This document shows positions 1 through 9,044 of a stretch of 64,000 bases of DNA, piece by piece. How positions within the stretch are numbered: the stretch's first letter is position 1; the number at the start of each line of letters is the position of its first letter. The translations under genes were made by a program, and so were the position numbers. The DNA is taken from positions 124,001 through 188,000 of the forward strand of contig NZ_NGJT01000002.1 of NCBI RefSeq assembly GCF_003950315.1, given 5' to 3'. Source of the DNA: Vagococcus bubulae. GTDB lineage: Bacteria; Bacillota; Bacilli; Lactobacillales; Vagococcaceae. The notes beneath the pieces were generated by a model. It saw only the letters and a program-made list of their open reading frames with translations, made no database searches and was not told where the DNA came from.

Positions 1-957
1 ACAATAGAAGAAATGTTCCAGAAAAAATGGACGATTTCTCCATATGATGAATGGTTTACAGAACCTAGATTGACTGAATTAATTAACCAGGCTGTTGAGA
101 CAAAAGAAGCAGTTCAAGGGGAAATTCGTATAGAAAAACCAAGAACGCAAGATTTAAAAATTGTTATTCGACAATTATCAATAGACAATAATGAATACGT
201 TGGGATTATTTATGATGTTACGGAAGTCCGACAAATTGAACGAGTACATGAGGATTTTATTAGTAATATATCACATGAGTTAAAAACGCCAACAACATCC
301 ATTATTGGTTTTTCTGAAACATTGCTAGCAGGAGCAAAAGACGATCCAGAAGCTAGTAAAGAATTTTTGACCATTATCGAACGTGAAGCACAACGGTTGA
401 TGAGTTTAATTCAAACAATCATGATGCTACTAAAAACGGAAAAAGATATTTACATTATGGATTCTTTTGTTGTCCATCCTAAGTTAGTTATAGAGGATGA
501 AATTGATCGTTATCGATATAAAGCTTTTGACAAAGATATATCTGTTATTTTTGAAAGTGCAGTAGAAGAAGATTTAGTTATTCCTAATGATTCATTTCAA
601 ATTATTGTTAAGAATTTGTTAGAAAATGCTATTGAATACTCTGAAGAGCATAGCAAAATATTTATTTATTTAACACAACAGAATAATGAGTTAACGTTAA
701 AAGTTGAAGACACAGGTATTGGTATTTCTGAAGAAGATCAAAAACGAATATTTGAAAGATTTTATCGTGTGAGTCATTCAAGACAACGAAATAGTGGAGG
801 ATCTGGACTAGGATTGTCGCTTGTCAAACATTATGCAGAAATACTTGGTGGGCGTGTTAAATTAGTAAGTGAATTAGGAGAAGGAACCACTGTTATTGTC
901 AAAATAAATTTAGATATTCTATCTTCAAATTATGAAAATAAACGATTAAAAGAGTAG
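1..957 (+). CDS. PhoR/PnpS-like sensor histidine kinase, 3' part
   Basis: Partial gene: the frame is open to the first base, so the 5' end lies outside the window and the first internal Met is not the start. The visible part has the end of a PAS-like domain, then the HisKA H-box (FISNISHELKTP; His is the phosphorylation site), the N-box (NLLENAIEYS), the G1 box (DTGIGI) and the G2 box (GGSGLGLSLV) of the ATPase domain. The H-box wording and the layout resemble PhoR-type phosphate-sensing kinases. The partner regulator would normally lie upstream, outside the window. Kinase identity is certain from the motifs; the PhoR subgroup is inferred. Confidence 0.85.
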   Translation, partial: TIEEMFQKKWTISPYDEWFTEPRLTELINQAVETKEAVQGEIRIEKPRTQDLKIVIRQLSIDNNEYVGIIYDVTEVRQIERVHEDFISNISHELKTPTTSIIGFSETLLAGAKDDPEASKEFLTIIEREAQRLMSLIQTIMMLLKTEKDIYIMDSFVVHPKLVIEDEIDRYRYKAFDKDISVIFESAVEEDLVIPNDSFQIIVKNLLENAIEYSEEHSKIFIYLTQQNNELTLKVEDTGIGISEEDQKRIFERFYRVSHSRQRNSGGSGLGLSLVKHYAEILGGRVKLVSELGEGTTVIVKINLDILSSNYENKRLKE

Positions 958-981
958 CTAATTAAAAGCTATTCTTTTTTT
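955..981 (+). terminator. Rho-independent terminator of the histidine kinase gene
   Basis: A short stem (TAGCT paired with AGCTA) starts at the stop codon and is followed by a run of seven T. The stem is weak, but the position between two units and the T-run fit. Confidence 0.55.
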
Positions 982-992
982 AATGTTAATCG

Positions 993-1021
993 TTGACAAA
1001 TGTAGACGTAAAAGTTATAGT
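993..1021 (+). promoter_or_regulatory. copYA promoter with cop box
   Basis: TTGACA (993-998), a 17-bp spacer and TATAGT (1016-1021) form a strong sigma-A promoter. GACAAATGTA at 995-1004 matches the cop box KACANNTGTA bound by CopY and overlaps the -35, so bound CopY would block the polymerase. Only one cop box is visible, whereas E. hirae has two. Confidence 0.85.
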
Positions 1022-1053
1022 AAGTTTATCATTTAGTAAAGAGGTGTTACGTC

Positions 1054-1494
1054 ATGGTGCAAAAAGAGAAATCATTTTCTATTACTCAAGCCGAGTGGGA
1101 GATAATGAAAGTTATTTGGGCAAATGATTTTGTAACGAGTCGACAAGTATTGGAGATACTGAGTGAAAAAATGGCTTGGAGTATGTCGACAGTTAAGACG
1201 CTATTAGCAAGATTAGTTGAAAAAAATTTTTTATCAACTGAAAAACAAGGAAAACAGTTTATTTATCAGGCACTTGTAGAGGAAGAATTAGCTGTAAATT
1301 ATATATTATTAGATGATTTAAATAAAATTTGTCATAAAAAGAAGGGGCAAGCCTTGTATCAATTGATTGAAAAAGAAGAATTTTCTCAAAATGATATCGA
1401 TCAGTTAATTCATTTATTAGAAGAAAAAAAGGTAAATGCTCCGAAAACAGTTGACTGTAATTGTGTTGTTGGTCAATGTCATTGTCATAAATGA
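1054..1494 (+). CDS. copY: CopY-type copper-responsive repressor
   Basis: 146 residues, BlaI/MecI/CopY family. The N-terminal winged helix is followed by a dimerisation region, and the protein ends in a CxCxxxxCxC metal motif (CNCVVGQCHC). In the family this motif binds Zn when the protein is on DNA; Cu(I) displaces it and releases the repressor. The gene sits 9 bp upstream of copA and has a cop box overlapping its own -35, so it is expected to repress itself and copA. The ATG at 1054 follows AGAGGTG. Confidence 0.95.
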   Translation: MVQKEKSFSITQAEWEIMKVIWANDFVTSRQVLEILSEKMAWSMSTVKTLLARLVEKNFLSTEKQGKQFIYQALVEEELAVNYILLDDLNKICHKKKGQALYQLIEKEEFSQNDIDQLIHLLEEKKVNAPKTVDCNCVVGQCHCHK

Positions 1495-1503
1495 GGTGGG
1501 AAA

Positions 1504-3966
1504 ATGGAAAAAAGAATTATTTTACCAGTAGAAGGAATGAGTTGTGCCTCCTGTTCTAGTACGGTTGAAAAGGTTGTCTCAAAATTAAGTGGGGTTGACA
1601 AAGCAAGTGTTAATTTAGCCACAGAGAAATTAGATGTGACCTATGACACAACTATGTTGACTGAAGAAGATATTACAAAAGCGATAAGTGATGCTGGATA
1701 TGAGGTGAGGGAACAGATTATTACAGAACAATTTGAGGTAGAAGGAATGAGTTGCGCCTCCTGTTCTAGTACGGTTGAAAAAGTTGTCGGAAAATTAGAC
1801 GGTGTTAAAGAAGTATCCGTTAATTTGGCGACAGAAGAAATGAGTGTATCATATAATCCTGATGTTGTGACGAAATTAGTTATTACTCAATCAGTAGAGG
1901 ACGCAGGATATAAAGCGATTGATAAACAGATAAACACCGAAGAAAAAATGACTAAAGAAGATAATAAAGAAAAACATATCAAAATTATGTGGAACCGATT
2001 TGTTTCTTCTGCTATTTTTACGGTTCCGTTATTGTATCTATCAATGGGGCATATGATAGGCTTACCTTTGCCATCAGTCATCAACCCAATGCATTCTCCA
2101 AAAATTTTTGCTCTTACTCAACTTATATTGGCTATTCCAGTGATAGCAATAGGGTGGCCATTTTTTGCAGTCGGGTTTAAAGCACTTGTCAAAAGACATC
2201 CTAATATGGATTCGTTAGTGGCATTAGGAACGAGTGCGGCAACTATTTATAGTTTATATGGAACCATTCAAGTGTTTAGGGGAGATACAAGCTTTGCTAT
2301 GAATCTTTATTATGAATCAGCTGCGACTATTTTAACATTGATTACATTAGGAAAATATTTTGAAGCAGTATCAAAAGGAAAAACATCAGAAGCGATTAAA
2401 ACCTTGATTAACCTTGCACCAAAAACTGCGTCCGTCATTCGTGGTGGAGTAGAACAAACCATTCCAGTTGAAGAAGTTGTTTTAGATGATATCGTGATGG
2501 TTAGACCAGGTGAAAAAATTCCAGTAGATGGGGTGATAATTTTTGGTAACAGTTCAGTTGACGAATCAATGATTACCGGAGAAAGTATTCCTGTAGAAAA
2601 AAAATCAGGAGATAATGTGGTGAGTGCTAGTATAAATAAGACTGGAAGTTTTAAATTTAAAGCAACCAAGGTAGGAAAAGATACAACATTATCACAGATA
2701 ATTAAATTGGTTGAAGAAGCACAAGGATCTAAAGCACCTATCGCACAGTTAGCTGATAAAGTTTCAGGCGTCTTTGTTCCGATTGTCATTGGACTAGCCA
2801 TTATTTCAGGTTTGTTGTGGTATTTTTTAGGACAGGAAACCTGGATATTTGCTTTAACCATTACGATTTCCGTTTTAGTTATTGCATGTCCATGTGCACT
2901 GGGATTAGCAACACCAACAGCTATTATGGTAGGAACAGGTAAGGGAGCTGAAAATGGCATCCTAATTAAAAGTGGTGAGGCATTAGAAACAGCTCATCAG
3001 CTTGATACAATTGTATTTGATAAGACAGGAACAATCACGCAAGGCAAACCCATTGTGACAGATGTATTAGTATTTAATCAATTGAGTCAAGAGGAGTTGC
3101 TAATTCTTGTAGCCTCAGCAGAAACTCATTCAGAACATCCTTTGGGAGTAGCAATTGTTGAAAAAGCCAAAGAACAACATTTAGAGTTTATAACAATTGA
3201 TGATTTTTTAGCAGTACCAGGCAAAGGAATAAAGATAAGTGTTAATAATCAGATTTATTATATTGGAAACAAACGATTGATGTTAGCACAATCCATTTCA
3301 TTAGACGAAAAAAATGACATCGTTAATGAGTTAGCGACACAAGGGAAAACCCCTATGTATGTAGCGAATGAGCAACATATTATTGGGATTATTGCTGTAG
3401 CCGATCCAATAAAAGAAAGCAGTGTTAAGGCTGTGAGTACATTAAAAAAATTGGGAAAACAAGTCGTCATGTTAACAGGGGATAATGAATTGACAGCTCA
3501 TGCGATAGCAAAACAAGTGGGAATTGATACTGTTATTAGTGAGGTATTGCCTGAAGATAAAGCGAAACAAGTTGAAAATCTACAACAAAAAGGTAAGAAA
3601 GTTGGAATGGTAGGTGATGGTATTAATGATGCACCTGCTTTAGCACAAGCAGATATAGGGTTAGCCATTGGTAATGGAACAGACGTTGCCATTGAATCAG
3701 CAGATATTGTTTTAATGAATGAAGATTTAAAAACTGTTGCAACAGCGATAGAATTATCTGATGCAACCATGAGAAATATTAAAGAAAATCTATTTTGGGC
3801 ATTTGGCTATAATATATTAGGTATTCCAGTAGCCATGGGAATTTTACATATATTTGGTGGTCCATTACTTAATCCAATGATTGCTGGAGCAGCAATGAGT
3901 TTTAGCTCTGTATCCGTATTATTAAATGCTCTACGTTTAAAGCGATTTAAACCTAAACAAAAATAA
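1504..3966 (+). CDS. copA: Copper-exporting P1B-type ATPase CopA
   Basis: 820 residues, cytoplasmic membrane. Two N-terminal heavy-metal-associated domains each carry GMSCASC (Cys-x-x-Cys). Then come transmembrane segments, the actuator TGES loop, the CPC transport motif (ACPCALG), the phosphorylated DKTGT loop, the HP motif (HSEHPLG) and the [10 protein letters not shown] hinge. This is the Cu(I)-exporter set. It is the second gene of the CopY-controlled operon; no copZ chaperone gene is present in the window. The two metal domains are almost identical at DNA level over 51 bp (1528-1578 and 1738-1788, two mismatches), which suggests a recent duplication or gene conversion. Confidence 0.95.
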   Translation: MEKRIILPVEGMSCASCSSTVEKVVSKLSGVDKASVNLATEKLDVTYDTTMLTEEDITKAISDAGYEVREQIITEQFEVEGMSCASCSSTVEKVVGKLDGVKEVSVNLATEEMSVSYNPDVVTKLVITQSVEDAGYKAIDKQINTEEKMTKEDNKEKHIKIMWNRFVSSAIFTVPLLYLSMGHMIGLPLPSVINPMHSPKIFALTQLILAIPVIAIGWPFFAVGFKALVKRHPNMDSLVALGTSAATIYSLYGTIQVFRGDTSFAMNLYYESAATILTLITLGKYFEAVSKGKTSEAIKTLINLAPKTASVIRGGVEQTIPVEEVVLDDIVMVRPGEKIPVDGVIIFGNSSVDESMITGESIPVEKKSGDNVVSASINKTGSFKFKATKVGKDTTLSQIIKLVEEAQGSKAPIAQLADKVSGVFVPIVIGLAIISGLLWYFLGQETWIFALTITISVLVIACPCALGLATPTAIMVGTGKGAENGILIKSGEALETAHQLDTIVFDKTGTITQGKPIVTDVLVFNQLSQEELLILVASAETHSEHPLGVAIVEKAKEQHLEFITIDDFLAVPGKGIKISVNNQIYYIGNKRLMLAQSISLDEKNDIVNELATQGKTPMYVANEQHIIGIIAVADPIKESSVKAVSTLKKLGKQVVMLTGDNELTAHAIAKQVGIDTVISEVLPEDKAKQVENLQQKGKKVGMVGDGINDAPALAQADIGLAIGNGTDVAIESADIVLMNEDLKTVATAIELSDATMRNIKENLFWAFGYNILGIPVAMGILHIFGGPLLNPMIAGAAMSFSSVSVLLNALRLKRFKPKQK

Positions 3967-3967
3967 A

Positions 3968-4007
3968 AAGCATGAAACCAAAGCTACTTAACTTTGGTTT
4001 CATGCTT
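3968..4007. terminator. Bidirectional terminator between copA and the LysM gene
   Basis: A perfect 16-bp stem (3968-3983 with 3992-4007) and an 8-nt loop lie between two convergent genes, with T-rich flanks on the copA side. It can serve both strands. Confidence 0.9.
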
Positions 4008-4046
4008 CTTTAACTATTATTTTAAAGTGATATTAGAGACTATTTC

Positions 4047-4598
4047 TTAGTACCAACCGTTGTTCATCCAAAATGCTTGAGCATTTTCCCATGAACCATA
4101 ACGACCAGCTACATATTCATCTGCTACTTTTTCTTGATTTGCTGGAGAGTAGTCACCGTTTAAGTAACTTGGGTCTAATTGATAGCGTCCGATATGGTAA
4201 CCGTTTGTTGCGTTATAATCGCCACCAGATTCTCTTTGAGCAATCCATTCTTTAGCACTTGATGTTGTTGCTGGAGCTGAAGGAGCTGCAACTTCTTGTT
4301 TAGTTTCTTGTACAGGTTCACTTGCTGCAACAGTCGTGGTTTCAACAGGTGCTGTTGTTGTTTTTCCATCCGTAATAATCTTTAATTCCTGTCCTGGAAA
4401 GATCATGTGGATGTTTTTAATATCATTATCTTTAGCAATTTTTTCTACATTATTATTTGATCCGAAAAATTCAACAGAGATAGAAGAAAGAGTATCTCCT
4501 GATTTTACTGTGTATACAGAGTCAGCAAGTACTGTTGTACTGAATAATAATCCTAATGCGAATGTGCTACCTAATATAAGTGTTTTTAGTGATTTCAT
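4047..4598 (-). CDS. Secreted LysM-domain cell-wall protein
   Basis: 183 residues. A signal peptide (KSLKTLILGSTFALGLLFS, likely cut after VLA) is followed by one LysM domain (about 28-74, starting YTVKSGDTLSSIS), a Thr/Val/Pro/Ala-rich linker, and a C-terminal domain (about 117-183: WIAQRESGGDYNATNG, GRYQLDPSY, ENAQAFW) like those of Lactobacillales aggregation-promoting-factor or small transglycosylase-like wall proteins. LysM binds peptidoglycan. The E in the RESGG motif could be catalytic, but I cannot prove lytic activity. GGAG lies upstream of the ATG. It is a single gene with a long AT-rich upstream region. Confidence 0.8.
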   Translation of the reverse strand: MKSLKTLILGSTFALGLLFSTTVLADSVYTVKSGDTLSSISVEFFGSNNNVEKIAKDNDIKNIHMIFPGQELKIITDGKTTTAPVETTTVAASEPVQETKQEVAAPSAPATTSSAKEWIAQRESGGDYNATNGYHIGRYQLDPSYLNGDYSPANQEKVADEYVAGRYGSWENAQAFWMNNGWY

Positions 4599-5032
4599 AA
4601 ATTTAAAAATCTCCTTTTAAATGTTTGTTTTATTTCGTTGATATCCAACGACAAGATATACTTTACCATCGAATAATATTTCTTAGGTGAAAGAATAGGT
4701 TTAATTTGGTAACAAAACAAAGTGGAATATTACAATTTTTGACACATAGAAATATTTAAATGTTCGTAATTGGTTATCATAGATGAAGGGCGTTTTATTC
4801 AGTTTATTTAACATAATAATTTGGTTAAGTTTAATAATATAGGTGATAAATTATCTATAACAAACATAAATTTATTTGATTTTTTACTTTTTTTCATTAT
4901 TAATTAGTAAAATGAACAAGTGAATATTACAGATGTTACTAACGAAAAAAGCGATGTTACATGATTGTCTTTTAAAAAAACCATCGAATAAATAAAAAAA
5001 TAGAAAAAAAACCTTTTTTTCTATAAAATCTT
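4599..5032. other. Gene-free AT-rich region between two divergent genes
   Basis: About 430 bp with no convincing gene. It holds two related words, ACAAAGTGGAATATTACA (4717-4734) and ACAAGTGAATATTACA (4916-4931), and two GATGTTAC words 21 bp apart (4932-4939 and 4953-4960). These look like protein-binding sites, but no known motif is matched with confidence. The promoter of the minus-strand LysM gene must lie here but was not resolved. Confidence 0.5.
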
Positions 5033-5061
5033 TTGTAAAACCGGTTTTTTTTGAATATACT
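5033..5061 (+). promoter_or_regulatory. Promoter with a palindrome in its spacer
   Basis: TTGTAA (5033-5038), 17 bp, TATACT (5056-5061). A perfect 12-bp palindrome AAAACCGGTTTT (5037-5048) sits inside the spacer and is a candidate operator for the nucleotidyltransferase gene. Confidence 0.65.
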
Positions 5062-5095
5062 GTAGGTAATAGATATTTAAGGGGGATTGTTTATT

Positions 5096-5908
5096 ATGCT
5101 AGTAGATTCTAATTTACCGATTGAACGTGATAAATTAAAAAATAGATTTGCAAGATTAGTAAAAGAAGACAATGATATTATTGGAGCTTACTTTGGCGGA
5201 TCGATAGGTGATAAGACAGAGGACTATTACTCAGATATTAACGCTCGAATTATTTTAAAACCGGGAATATTACTTGAAGAAAAGCAACGCGATATTATTA
5301 GCGCTATTGGGGATTTTTTATTTGTGGAATTATTTGATTACAATCATTCTATTATTCATTATGCAACATTCATTAAACTAGACTTAATGGTTTATACTTT
5401 AGAGATGTTGGAACCAAGTATTCAATATAAGCATATTGAGATTATTAAAGATGATGGAACATTAGCAGATTTACATAATTTATCTAAAGAAATGAATTAT
5501 GTAGTAACGCAAGAAGTATTTGATAATGTATTAAACCAGTATTATGCAGACTATTTTAATTTATACCGAGCTTGGCGACGTAATGAAAGAAATCAAATCG
5601 AGTCAATCATCTTATCTATTAAACAACATTTGGTCTCTATGTGGTATCTATCAAAAGGGGCAAAACCAAATGACTCAGATGATTGGAGACATTATGAGGG
5701 AGAAAAATCAAAATTATCTCATTTAGAAAAAGAATTTTTATTGTCTTATACACCATTTGATATTACAACATTAGAAACATTTACCAGAGAAATTGCTATC
5801 TTAATGTTAGAAGCTAGCGAAAAAATTGCTGTCTATGATGAATTGCATTTTTCTCGACCTAATTTTATGAAAGTTCATGATCGGATTTCGTTTTCTGAAG
5901 AAATCTAA
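5096..5908 (+). CDS. Nucleotidyltransferase-fold protein, Lnu(B)-like
   Basis: 270 residues from the ATG at 5096, which is 9 nt after AAGGGGG; a TTG at 5087 is too close to that site. The N-terminus has GAYFGGSIGDKTEDYYSDIN, the GS...SD pattern of pol-beta-type nucleotidyltransferases, followed by an all-helical C-terminal half. The layout resembles lincosamide nucleotidyltransferases of the Lnu(B)/Lnu(F) type (from memory). The second metal-binding position after SD is N and not D/E, so activity is uncertain. Single gene with its own promoter and terminator. Substrate unknown; drug modification is only one possibility. Confidence 0.65.
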   Translation: MLVDSNLPIERDKLKNRFARLVKEDNDIIGAYFGGSIGDKTEDYYSDINARIILKPGILLEEKQRDIISAIGDFLFVELFDYNHSIIHYATFIKLDLMVYTLEMLEPSIQYKHIEIIKDDGTLADLHNLSKEMNYVVTQEVFDNVLNQYYADYFNLYRAWRRNERNQIESIILSIKQHLVSMWYLSKGAKPNDSDDWRHYEGEKSKLSHLEKEFLLSYTPFDITTLETFTREIAILMLEASEKIAVYDELHFSRPNFMKVHDRISFSEEI

Positions 5909-5909
5909 A

Positions 5910-5950
5910 AAATAACCCTTAAATCATCTAATATGATTTAAGGGTTATTT
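5910..5950. terminator. Bidirectional terminator
   Basis: An 18-bp stem (5910-5927 with 5933-5950) containing TAACCCTTAAATCAT, followed by T-rich sequence, between the convergent nucleotidyltransferase and nox genes. Confidence 0.9.
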
Positions 5951-5975
5951 TTATTTTATATATAATAGTAGGAAA

Positions 5976-7310
5976 TTAATCCATTGCAGCTTGTGCTAGT
6001 AAATTTAAGTAGTTCCAAGGTCTATCAAAGTGAGGTTGGAAAAAGAAATCAGATAAAGCTAAATCTTCAACAGTCATATTATTTTGAACAGCTAAAGATA
6101 GAGTATTAGCTGATTGAGTAATGTCATATTTCGACATTAATTGTCCACCTAAAATACGTTTTGTCTCTTTATCGAAAATAAGTTGCATCATCACTTTTTC
6201 AGTTGTTGGCATGAATTCTGGACGATAATTATCTTCTAAATAAACCATGTCCGCATTTAACCCTTGAGCTTTAGCATTTTCAATTGTTAAACCTGTCGAA
6301 CCAATTTTCCAACCAAATAAATACAAACCAGAAGTACCTTGTGTACCACGATAAGCAAGAGTCGGTTTGCTAATGTTTTTTCCAACTAATAACCCTTGTC
6401 TAACAGCATTTGTTGCAAGTGGAATGTAGTTATCTGTTTTTGTTGGGTTATAGTGAACAATTGCACTATCACCGGCAGCGAAAATATCAGGATGACTTGT
6501 TTGCATGTATTCATCGACAATAATAGCACCATTTGGTAATTTATCGACAGAGTCACCTAATAATTCTGTTGAAGGTTTAAATCCAACACAAAGAATCACC
6601 ATATCCGCATCAAATGATTGAGATTTAGTATGTACTTTTTTCACATTAGAATCGTCATCTGCTTCAAAACGAGCAACATTCTCACCTAAAGCAAGTGTAA
6701 CTCCTTGGTTGACAAGCTCTTGTTCTAATTTATCTGTAAAAGGTTTATCTAGATATTTATTTAATATTCGATCCAACCCATCAATTAATGTCACATCTTT
6801 TCCTGATTCAACAAAAGCTTCAACAAGCTCAATCCCAATATAACCACCACCAACAACGACTATTTTTTTCGCGTCTTTGGCAGACTCAATAATTTGATTA
6901 GCTTGATTGTAATTTTTACACAATAAAATATTATGTGCGTCAATTCCAGTGATAGGTGGAATGATTGGCCATGAACCAGTTGTCATAACTAATTTATCAT
7001 ATGATGTGACGGTCGTTTCATTTGTTTTTAAATTAACTGCAGTTACTTGTTTTAATTCAGTATCTATGGATGTCACGTTATGCTCCATATGTACTGTAGC
7101 ACCTAGAGAAGTTAGTTCCTCAGGATTTGAGTAGAATAAATCTTGTGCATTCTTTACAACGCCACCAACGTAAAGAGCAATCCCACAAGATAAGAAAGAG
7201 ACATTATCATTTCGTTCATAAACAACGACGTCTGCTCCTGGCTCATTTTTTAAAATACTTTTTACAGCTGATGTCCCTGCATGAGTACATCCTACTACGA
7301 CAACTTTCAT
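5976..7310 (-). CDS. nox: NADH oxidase, water-forming
   Basis: 444 residues. A flavoprotein of the pyridine nucleotide-disulfide family: FAD motif (VVVGCTHAGTSA), the single redox Cys in NVSFLSCGIALYV (oxidised to a sulfenic acid in the cycle), NAD motif (VVVGGGYIGIELVEAF), and the second FAD motif (IFAAGDSA). It closely resembles E. faecalis Nox. It reduces O2 to water with NADH and regenerates NAD+ in the cytoplasm. The ATG at 7310 follows AAGGGTG with good spacing; a GTG nine bases upstream lies inside that site. A perfect inverted repeat lies just upstream (7338-7359). Confidence 0.95.
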   Translation of the reverse strand: MKVVVVGCTHAGTSAVKSILKNEPGADVVVYERNDNVSFLSCGIALYVGGVVKNAQDLFYSNPEELTSLGATVHMEHNVTSIDTELKQVTAVNLKTNETTVTSYDKLVMTTGSWPIIPPITGIDAHNILLCKNYNQANQIIESAKDAKKIVVVGGGYIGIELVEAFVESGKDVTLIDGLDRILNKYLDKPFTDKLEQELVNQGVTLALGENVARFEADDDSNVKKVHTKSQSFDADMVILCVGFKPSTELLGDSVDKLPNGAIIVDEYMQTSHPDIFAAGDSAIVHYNPTKTDNYIPLATNAVRQGLLVGKNISKPTLAYRGTQGTSGLYLFGWKIGSTGLTIENAKAQGLNADMVYLEDNYRPEFMPTTEKVMMQLIFDKETKRILGGQLMSKYDITQSANTLSLAVQNNMTVEDLALSDFFFQPHFDRPWNYLNLLAQAAMD

Positions 7311-7337
7311 TGTATTCACCCTTACATGTATGATTTA

Positions 7338-7374
7338 TCACAAATAAATATATTTGTGACATGTGCAAAATATA
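7338..7374 (-). promoter_or_regulatory. Probable nox promoter and operator
   Basis: On the minus strand an extended -10 (TGTTATATT; core at 7369-7374) is followed directly by a perfect inverted repeat, TCACAAATA-4 nt-TATTTGTGA (7338-7359), about where transcription would start. The -35 is poor. The repeat is a likely operator; the order TCACA...TGTGA is opposite to Rex or Crp sites, so the regulator is not identified. Confidence 0.5.
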
Positions 7375-7661
7375 ACAGAAAGGAAAACCAATGTATATCA
7401 TTATGCTTGTGAATATTAAAATAGAAAAAGAGGTGTTTTTGAAGTGTTATGTGCATAAAATATCAAGTGTTATGTGTGATATCTGTTAGGATATGTAACT
7501 AGAATGAACATGTGTTAAACAGTCTGTTCATTCTTTTGTTTATAAAAATATTCACAATATTTAATGATATATCAAATATTTTTTTTAAATGTTTTTCTTT
7601 ATAAAAGATATATCTTATTTTATAATAGATAGTAAAGACAATGAAATAAGGAGTGGGTATC
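7375..7661. other. nox-bgl intergenic region with several repeats
   Basis: No gene seen. It contains a 12-bp direct repeat AAGTGTTATGTG (7442-7453 and 7465-7476, 23 bp apart), a 10-bp inverted repeat AGAATGAACA/TGTTCATTCT with a 14-nt centre (7501-7534), a palindrome AAGATATATCTT (7605-7616), and a -10 TATAAT (7621-7626) with no good -35 for the GH1 gene. The poor -35 suggests an activator is needed. Confidence 0.5.
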
Positions 7662-9035
7662 GTGTTAAAATTTCCAGCTAATTTTTTATGGGGATCAGCA
7701 GCATCAGCACCGCAAACAGAAGGGCATTCATTAGGTAATGGGAAAAGCGCGACAACGTGGGATAAATGGTTTGAGTTAAATCCTGAGAAATTTCATGCAA
7801 ATGAAGGACCAGAAAACACGTCTAATGTGTATGAGGAATACATTAATGATATTAAACGAATGAAAGAGATTGGATTAAATTCTTATCGTACCTCTATTTC
7901 ATGGGCAAGGTTGTTACCAGATGGGAAAAAGATTAATCAAGAAGCTGTGATGTTTTATCGAGATTACTTTCAAACCATGTTAGATGAAGGAATTCATCCA
8001 ATCGTTAATTTGTTTCATTTTGATATGCCTTGGTGGTTGATGGAAAAAGGCGGTTGGGAGACAAGGGAATCAGTCGAAGCATTTCATTTTTATGCTAAAA
8101 CAGCCTTTGAGTTATTTGGTGATTTGGTGAGTGATTGGGTAACATTCAATGAACCACTTGTTCATATCGAATGTGGGTATCTATATGGTTATCACTACCC
8201 AGCTATTGTTGATTTTAAAAAAGCAATTCAGGTGGGCTTTCATACACTGATGGCACATGTTTATGCAGTCAAAGCATTTCGTGATAGTCAAAATGATGGT
8301 AGAATTGGCATTATATTAAACGTGACACCAACGTACGCCAAAAGTGATGAAACACAAGATCAAGAAGCAAAAAGAAAAGCGGATTTATTGATAATAAAAA
8401 GTTTTTTAGATCCATGCGTATTAGGAACTATTCCAGTTGAATTAAGTGACTTATTATTAGAAAATGATTTAACTCCAGATAGTTTACCAGATGATAAAGA
8501 GGTTATATCTCATTACCTTGTTGATTTTATCGGGATAAATTATTACCAACCAATGAGAGTTCAAGCACCTAGAGAAATTCGCTATCCAGCGATTTTTCCG
8601 ACGGATTTTTATGAGTCATATGATTGGCCTGACAAGAGGATTAATCCTTATCGTGGATGGGAAATTTATCCAGAAGCGATGTATGATGTGGCCATGATGA
8701 TGAAAGATGACTATGGTAATATTCCTTGGTATGTATCAGAAAATGGGATGGGAGTCGCAAATGAAGAGCGTTTTATGGATGATTCTGGCATGATAATAGA
8801 TGATTACCGAATTGAGTTTATGAAAGAACATTTAGACTATTTACATCAAGGAATTGAAGAAGGAAGTAATTGTTTTGGCTACCATACATGGACTTTTGTG
8901 GATTGTTGGTCATGGTTAAATGGGTATAAAAATCGATATGGTTTTTATCGTGTTGATTTAGAAAATAATTATCAGCGTTCACTGAAAAAAAGCGGGTTAT
9001 GGTTTAAAGAGGTAGTAAAAAATAATGGATTTTGA
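7662..9035 (+). CDS. Glycoside hydrolase family 1, probable 6-phospho-beta-glucosidase
   Basis: 457 residues from GTG 7662, which is 9 nt after AAGGAG; an in-frame GTG at 7653 abuts that site. GH1 signatures: N-terminal FPANFLWGSAASAPQTEG, acid/base Glu in TFNEP, nucleophile Glu in SENGMG. Near the C-terminus the strand reads WSWLNGYKNRYGF: the Glu of free-sugar glucosidases is Ser, and a Tyr and a Lys lie nearby, as in 6-phospho-glycosidases. The Lys is shifted by one residue relative to lactococcal LacG. The next gene is a sugar kinase, and no PTS permease is nearby, which suggests intracellular phosphorylation followed by cleavage. Confidence 0.85.
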   Translation: MLKFPANFLWGSAASAPQTEGHSLGNGKSATTWDKWFELNPEKFHANEGPENTSNVYEEYINDIKRMKEIGLNSYRTSISWARLLPDGKKINQEAVMFYRDYFQTMLDEGIHPIVNLFHFDMPWWLMEKGGWETRESVEAFHFYAKTAFELFGDLVSDWVTFNEPLVHIECGYLYGYHYPAIVDFKKAIQVGFHTLMAHVYAVKAFRDSQNDGRIGIILNVTPTYAKSDETQDQEAKRKADLLIIKSFLDPCVLGTIPVELSDLLLENDLTPDSLPDDKEVISHYLVDFIGINYYQPMRVQAPREIRYPAIFPTDFYESYDWPDKRINPYRGWEIYPEAMYDVAMMMKDDYGNIPWYVSENGMGVANEERFMDDSGMIIDDYRIEFMKEHLDYLHQGIEEGSNCFGYHTWTFVDCWSWLNGYKNRYGFYRVDLENNYQRSLKKSGLWFKEVVKNNGF

Positions 9036-9044
9036 GGTGGAAAT

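Noticed and set aside
2310..2960. 216-residue minus-strand frame opposite copA
   Set aside because: Lies fully inside copA in a shadow frame, without start signals or known domains.
4783..4842. Hydrophobic 19-codon frame (MKGVLFSLFNII...)
   Set aside because: No ribosome site upstream, and no promoter or toxin-like partner seen.
7338..7359. Rex site upstream of nox
   Set aside because: Rex sites read TTGTGA...TCACAA; here the half-sites are in the opposite order, so it is left as an unassigned operator.
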